Origin: Bacillota bacterium
GTDB lineage: Bacteria; Bacillota; Clostridia; Oscillospirales; SIG627
Direction of reading: 5' to 3'
Length of the DNA stretch: 52,092 bases
Assembly (NCBI GenBank): GCA_029006345.1
Contig: JAQXGK010000019.1
Location: forward strand, 1 to 52,092
Below, one piece after another: positions 49,296-52,092 of this stretch; within the stretch, counting starts at the first letter, position 1, and the number at the start of each line of letters is the position of its first letter. A program made the position numbers and the translations under genes. Under the pieces are notes generated by a model. It made no database searches. It was not told where the DNA came from and was given only the letters and a program-made list of their open reading frames with translations.

Positions 49296-50381
49296 TCAGA
49301 GAGCGGCGTATTTTGCAACGGTTTTCTCCATAGCGGGAAGCTTCTCCAGCATATCGCCCGCAAGCTTGAGCTGACAGCGGGCACGGCAGAGATTGTGCAG
49401 AGGGTACGATATTTTGTAGTATTTGTCACCGGTCAGGTAATCGTCCAGGAATCTGACAGCCTGTTCGACGGTTACGCAAAAGGCGCCCTGGGCGAGCGTG
49501 TCGATTTCGGTTTTGGTCAGTCCCGAGCGGGTCTCGGAGACAAAGCCCTTTGCATACGCTTCAAATTTAGCGATATCGAGCGACACGATACTCAGGTCGC
49601 GCTCGTCCTCGGAGGCTGTGCCGGCGGCGGAACGAACGGTGTCACCGAAGTCGTATGCCGCCATTCCGGGCATTACGGTATCCAGGTCGATCACAGTGAG
49701 CGGAAGACGGGTATTTTTATCGAAGAGAACATTGCTTATCTTGGTATCGTTGTGCGTTACTCTTGTCGGAATGGCGCCTGACAGGGTCATTTTGCAAAGC
49801 TCGGTTGCCTTTTCGCGTACAGAGGAAATAAAATCGAGTTCCCGCACCACCTCTGCCGCTCTTCCCATCGGGTCGGACGAGGCGTGCTCAAACAGCGTTT
49901 CCATGCGGGCGACGGTATTGTGAAACCCGGGAATGGTTTCACAGAGCACAGAGGCGTCGAAATCCGACAGCATATTCTGAAAACGGCCGAAGGCTCTGCC
50001 GGCGTTTTCGAGTACGGCGATATCGTCGCAGGTGTTGAAGGTCACGGCGTCGAGATAATTCCTCAGCCGCCAGAACGAGCCGTTTTTATCTATATAGTAA
50101 TTTTTGCCGTCTGCCGTGTGATGAAAGTGAAGATTGCAGCCGTCGGGATTCTTTTTCATTATATGGGCGGTCACCAGGTCTATATTGCCCATGACCTGCT
50201 CGGGACGGGCGAAAACAAAGCTGTTTATCTGCTGTAAAAGATAGGATTTCCCGCTTGTAAAATTCACCTTGAAGGTTTTGTTGATTATACCGTCGATCAG
50301 CGTTTCAACCGAGTCGAGCGACGACTCTATCCTGAATTTTTCACAGATTTCTGCGAGCTGTCCGCCGTATGGTTTGCTCAT
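49296..50381 (-). CDS. APH-fold kinase resembling N-acetylhexosamine 1-kinase (NahK-like)
   Basis: A 361-residue small-molecule kinase of the aminoglycoside-phosphotransferase fold. The catalytic loop is THNDTKISNVLFD and the metal-binding VIDLDTVMPG follows; the exact phrasing matches NahK of bifidobacteria and homologues, which phosphorylate GlcNAc or GalNAc released from mucin or milk glycans. This fits a gut setting, but the substrate is by similarity. An aminoglycoside kinase is less likely. No sugar phosphorylase or transporter adjoins. Bases 49176-49295 hold only the GreA upstream region. Confidence 0.8.
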   Translation of the reverse strand: MSKPYGGQLAEICEKFRIESSLDSVETLIDGIINKTFKVNFTSGKSYLLQQINSFVFARPEQVMGNIDLVTAHIMKKNPDGCNLHFHHTADGKNYYIDKNGSFWRLRNYLDAVTFNTCDDIAVLENAGRAFGRFQNMLSDFDASVLCETIPGFHNTVARMETLFEHASSDPMGRAAEVVRELDFISSVREKATELCKMTLSGAIPTRVTHNDTKISNVLFDKNTRLPLTVIDLDTVMPGMAAYDFGDTVRSAAGTASEDERDLSIVSLDIAKFEAYAKGFVSETRSGLTKTEIDTLAQGAFCVTVEQAVRFLDDYLTGDKYYKISYPLHNLCRARCQLKLAGDMLEKLPAMEKTVAKYAAL

Positions 50382-50450
50382 TTGTCCACCCTGCCTTTAT
50401 CTATTTTACTTGTCATTATATCAAGCCACGTGGGGAAATGCAACAATAAA

Positions 50451-50484
50451 CGCGGGTAAAAGAGGCACTGTCTTTTTACCCGCG
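50451..50484 (-). terminator. Terminator of the sortase operon
   Basis: CGCGGGTAAAA (50451-50461) pairs with TTTTACCCGCG (50474-50484); on the minus strand followed by TTTATTG. Confidence 0.75.
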
Positions 50485-50522
50485 CTGTGTAACGGTGAGT
50501 TTGTTATTTGAGTCAGGCTAAG

Positions 50523-51248
50523 TTATTTGATGCCTACAAATTCGGCGTATACTAGATATCTCTGAGTGTTTTCGGGAAAGGGATAGCAGGTAGATAAAGT
50601 CACCAGCGACTGTCCCTGCCGAATATATATATTCTGACTGTCGTCAGGGTCAATTATCTTTGTTTCCATTACCTTATATACAAGTGTTTCCCAGAAATTA
50701 GTTATATATATTTCCTCGCCGGGTTCAAGCTCGGTAATTCTTTTGAACATATATATGCCCTTATACCGTGTGTGGGCGGCAATAACGCAGTTTGTGTTTT
50801 CTCCTCCGACCGGCAGGGAGGTATTGGCGAGATACGCCGCACCCTTAGCCATATTTGCCTCGCTCGCACCGTTATAAATCGGAAGCTCAACATCAAGAGA
50901 GGGGATAGTAATGTAGCCGAGTATATCGCTGTCAATGCCGTACTCGGAAAGCGAAAAATCCGGCTGTTCATACGACAGTTGATCAATGAGCTCGCTTTGC
51001 CCGCTTAAATAAAGCCGTTCATTATAATCAAACATTGCCTTGCGCAGTTCCGGATACGCAAAGGACACGCCGTCGCCGGACTGTGCCGTTTCGGTTGGCT
51101 GAAATTTGTCTGATTTAAGCTGTTCAAATCGGTCGATTGTCCGATCGGTTTGCATATCAAAGGTTATTCTGAGGGCGATAGGATAGGAAAAGAAGCCAAG
51201 GCCGACTATCAGTATGATGGCCGCTGCTATTCTAATCAGCTTTCTCAT
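50523..51248 (-). CDS. Class C sortase (second of a pair)
   Basis: Membrane transpeptidase, 241 residues from the ATG at 51248 (GGAGGAAGA just upstream). An N-terminal helix (7-25) anchors it. The catalytic triad is His159 (AAHTRY), Cys221 (LSTCYPF) and Arg230. The TLSTC motif and layout are sortase-like. It lacks the usual DPF/DPW lid; EQPDFSL occurs there instead. It also lacks the C-terminal helix of its partner. The start overlaps the upstream sortase gene by 17 bases. Likely polymerises pilin or attaches it to the wall. Confidence 0.88.
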   Translation of the reverse strand: MRKLIRIAAAIILIVGLGFFSYPIALRITFDMQTDRTIDRFEQLKSDKFQPTETAQSGDGVSFAYPELRKAMFDYNERLYLSGQSELIDQLSYEQPDFSLSEYGIDSDILGYITIPSLDVELPIYNGASEANMAKGAAYLANTSLPVGGENTNCVIAAHTRYKGIYMFKRITELEPGEEIYITNFWETLVYKVMETKIIDPDDSQNIYIRQGQSLVTLSTCYPFPENTQRYLVYAEFVGIK

Positions 51249-52089
51249 TCTTCTTCCTCCGTATAAAGGATCTGACAGCGCCTCCGAGCAACAGCATAAT
51301 AAATACAGCCGCAATGCCGATTGCCGCAAGCTTTGAATAATCCTCCCAGGTCATTTCCTTTTCGATTTCCGGTTCTGTAATAGGTTGGTCCTTGCTCTCC
51401 TCAATCCGTCTGCCGCGTACCAGAAGGCGGTGGGTATTTTTACCGTAGGGAGTGCAGGTGATTAGCGTAACAATATCTTCTCCCTCTTTTATAAACAGCG
51501 AAGAGCTGTCCTCGGGATCGACAGTCTCGATTTCATAAACCTGATAGGTCAGCGTTTCATCGAGAACATGAATACGGAAAAGGTTCCCTTCTTTAATCAG
51601 GTGCAGGTCTGTGAAAAGCCGCGCAGACGGCAGACCGCAATGTGCGGACAAAACCGCATGGGTGCTTTCGCCGCCTACGGGAAGCGAGGTGTTTTCAAGG
51701 TGTCCTACTCCTATAAGCAGAGTTTCCTCGCTCGTTCCGTGATAAATGGGAAGATATACGTCGATTGCGGGAATTTCGATATATGCCATAACTGTATCGT
51801 GCGCCAGAAGCTCGGTGTATTCTCCGTCGGTTATGGGGTAAGCGTCCGGGTCGAAGGGGTCTGTCAGTACAACGGCATTTCCAAATAGGCTTTCATTATA
51901 GCGTCTTGCCGCCTCTCTTTCCTGTGCAATGGTTTCCGGGCTGAGCTTTGACAGCTTTTCGTTGTGTTCGGTAATCGCGCGGGTGCTGTTTTTCCGGTTG
52001 AGATAATTTGAAACCGTCGGATAAAGAAAAACGGAAACTCCCGCAATGAATATTATTATTACCAGTATTGTGGGCAGGGCTTTTTTCAC
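51232..52089 (-). CDS. Class C (pilin-polymerising) sortase
   Basis: A 285-residue membrane sortase with an N-terminal helix (about 5-25) and C-terminal helix (about 253-275). The catalytic His150 (LSAHCG), Cys212 (LITCTPYG) and Arg221 are present. A lid loop carries DPF at 77-79 (TDPFDP), the hallmark of class C. The start is a GTG at 52089 with GGAG at the very edge of the window. Pilin subunits bearing LPxTG and E-box motifs should lie upstream, beyond 52092. Confidence 0.9.
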   Translation of the reverse strand: MKKALPTILVIIIFIAGVSVFLYPTVSNYLNRKNSTRAITEHNEKLSKLSPETIAQEREAARRYNESLFGNAVVLTDPFDPDAYPITDGEYTELLAHDTVMAYIEIPAIDVYLPIYHGTSEETLLIGVGHLENTSLPVGGESTHAVLSAHCGLPSARLFTDLHLIKEGNLFRIHVLDETLTYQVYEIETVDPEDSSSLFIKEGEDIVTLITCTPYGKNTHRLLVRGRRIEESKDQPITEPEIEKEMTWEDYSKLAAIGIAAVFIMLLLGGAVRSFIRRKKNEKAD

Positions 52090-52092
52090 TCC

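Noticed and set aside
1..52092. tRNA, rRNA, CRISPR, prophage or intact insertion sequence
   Set aside because: None seen by eye. A covariance-model tRNA search was not possible, so a cryptic tRNA in a gap cannot be fully excluded.

Overview
The window looks like chromosome from an anaerobic, fermentative member of the Bacillota (class Clostridia, most like gut Oscillospirales or Christensenellales lineages). The basis is two [FeFe]-hydrogenases with the redox repressor Rex, an iron-dependent alcohol dehydrogenase, an FMN-riboswitch/RibU uptake gene, tandem class C sortases, SLH and SpoIID-like surface proteins, strong Shine-Dalgarno sites with ATG, GTG and TTG starts, and near-consensus SigA promoters. 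No rRNA, tRNA, CRISPR array or intact transposase was seen. The assignment is inference from gene content, not a database match.

Layout. 1-1.56 kb: an AT-rich patch with the tail of an unrecognised gene and a small operon of uncharacterised proteins, including a truncated copy of its neighbour; probably acquired DNA. 1.69-6.6 kb (minus): a large SpoIID-like/peptidoglycan-binding protein and a CtpE-like P-type ATPase. 6.8-12.2 kb (plus): galU, comEB, a lipoprotein, a probable protein-arginine phosphatase, rimI and tsaD, then a repeat-rich gap and an isocitrate/isopropylmalate-type dehydrogenase. 12.2-15.2 kb: a DUF6062 protein (minus), an Ogg-type DNA glycosylase carrying an 11-residue tandem-repeat insertion, and a CpXC-like metal-binding protein with a Cys/His-rich tail. 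15.2-19.0 kb (plus): a strong promoter abutting a perfect palindrome, driving a translationally coupled aminotransferase/radical SAM/MATE cassette. 19.1-25.1 kb (minus): a membrane-protein fusion, a surface polysaccharide deacetylase, and a coupled glycosyltransferase/acyltransferase pair. 25.2-31.7 kb (minus): rex, a sensory hydrogenase, a SpoIIE-type phosphatase, a group B hydrogenase and an iron alcohol dehydrogenase. 31.9-36.9 kb (minus): LysR regulator, GH1 beta-glucosidase, zinc-ribbon protein and GTP-type PEP carboxykinase. 37.3-42.5 kb (minus): leuA-cimA-ilvB-ilvN. 42.7-46.6 kb (plus): HtrA-like lipoprotein protease, FMN riboswitch and ribU, Lrp regulator and aminotransferase. 46.7-52.1 kb (minus): small membrane protein, Gfo/Idh/MocA oxidoreductase, GreA, NahK-like kinase, and two class C sortases whose pilins should lie beyond the right edge.

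How the genes fit together. rex, the sensory hydrogenase and the phosphatase form a redox-signalling module beside H2-cycling and ethanol-forming enzymes. The leu-cim-ilv operon supplies branched-chain amino acids using citramalate rather than threonine for 2-oxobutyrate. PEP carboxykinase, the dehydrogenase and the beta-glucosidase belong to central carbon and sugar use. The sortases, SLH-deacetylase, SpoIID-like protein and glycolipid pair build the envelope.

The observations I rate highest are the Rex/HydS/SpoIIE module, the 33-bp-period repeats inside the glycosylase and in a nearby gap, the palindrome-controlled aminotransferase/radical SAM/MATE cassette, and the structured leader of the PEP carboxykinase gene. 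Most adjacent functional links are inferred from gene order and overlap.
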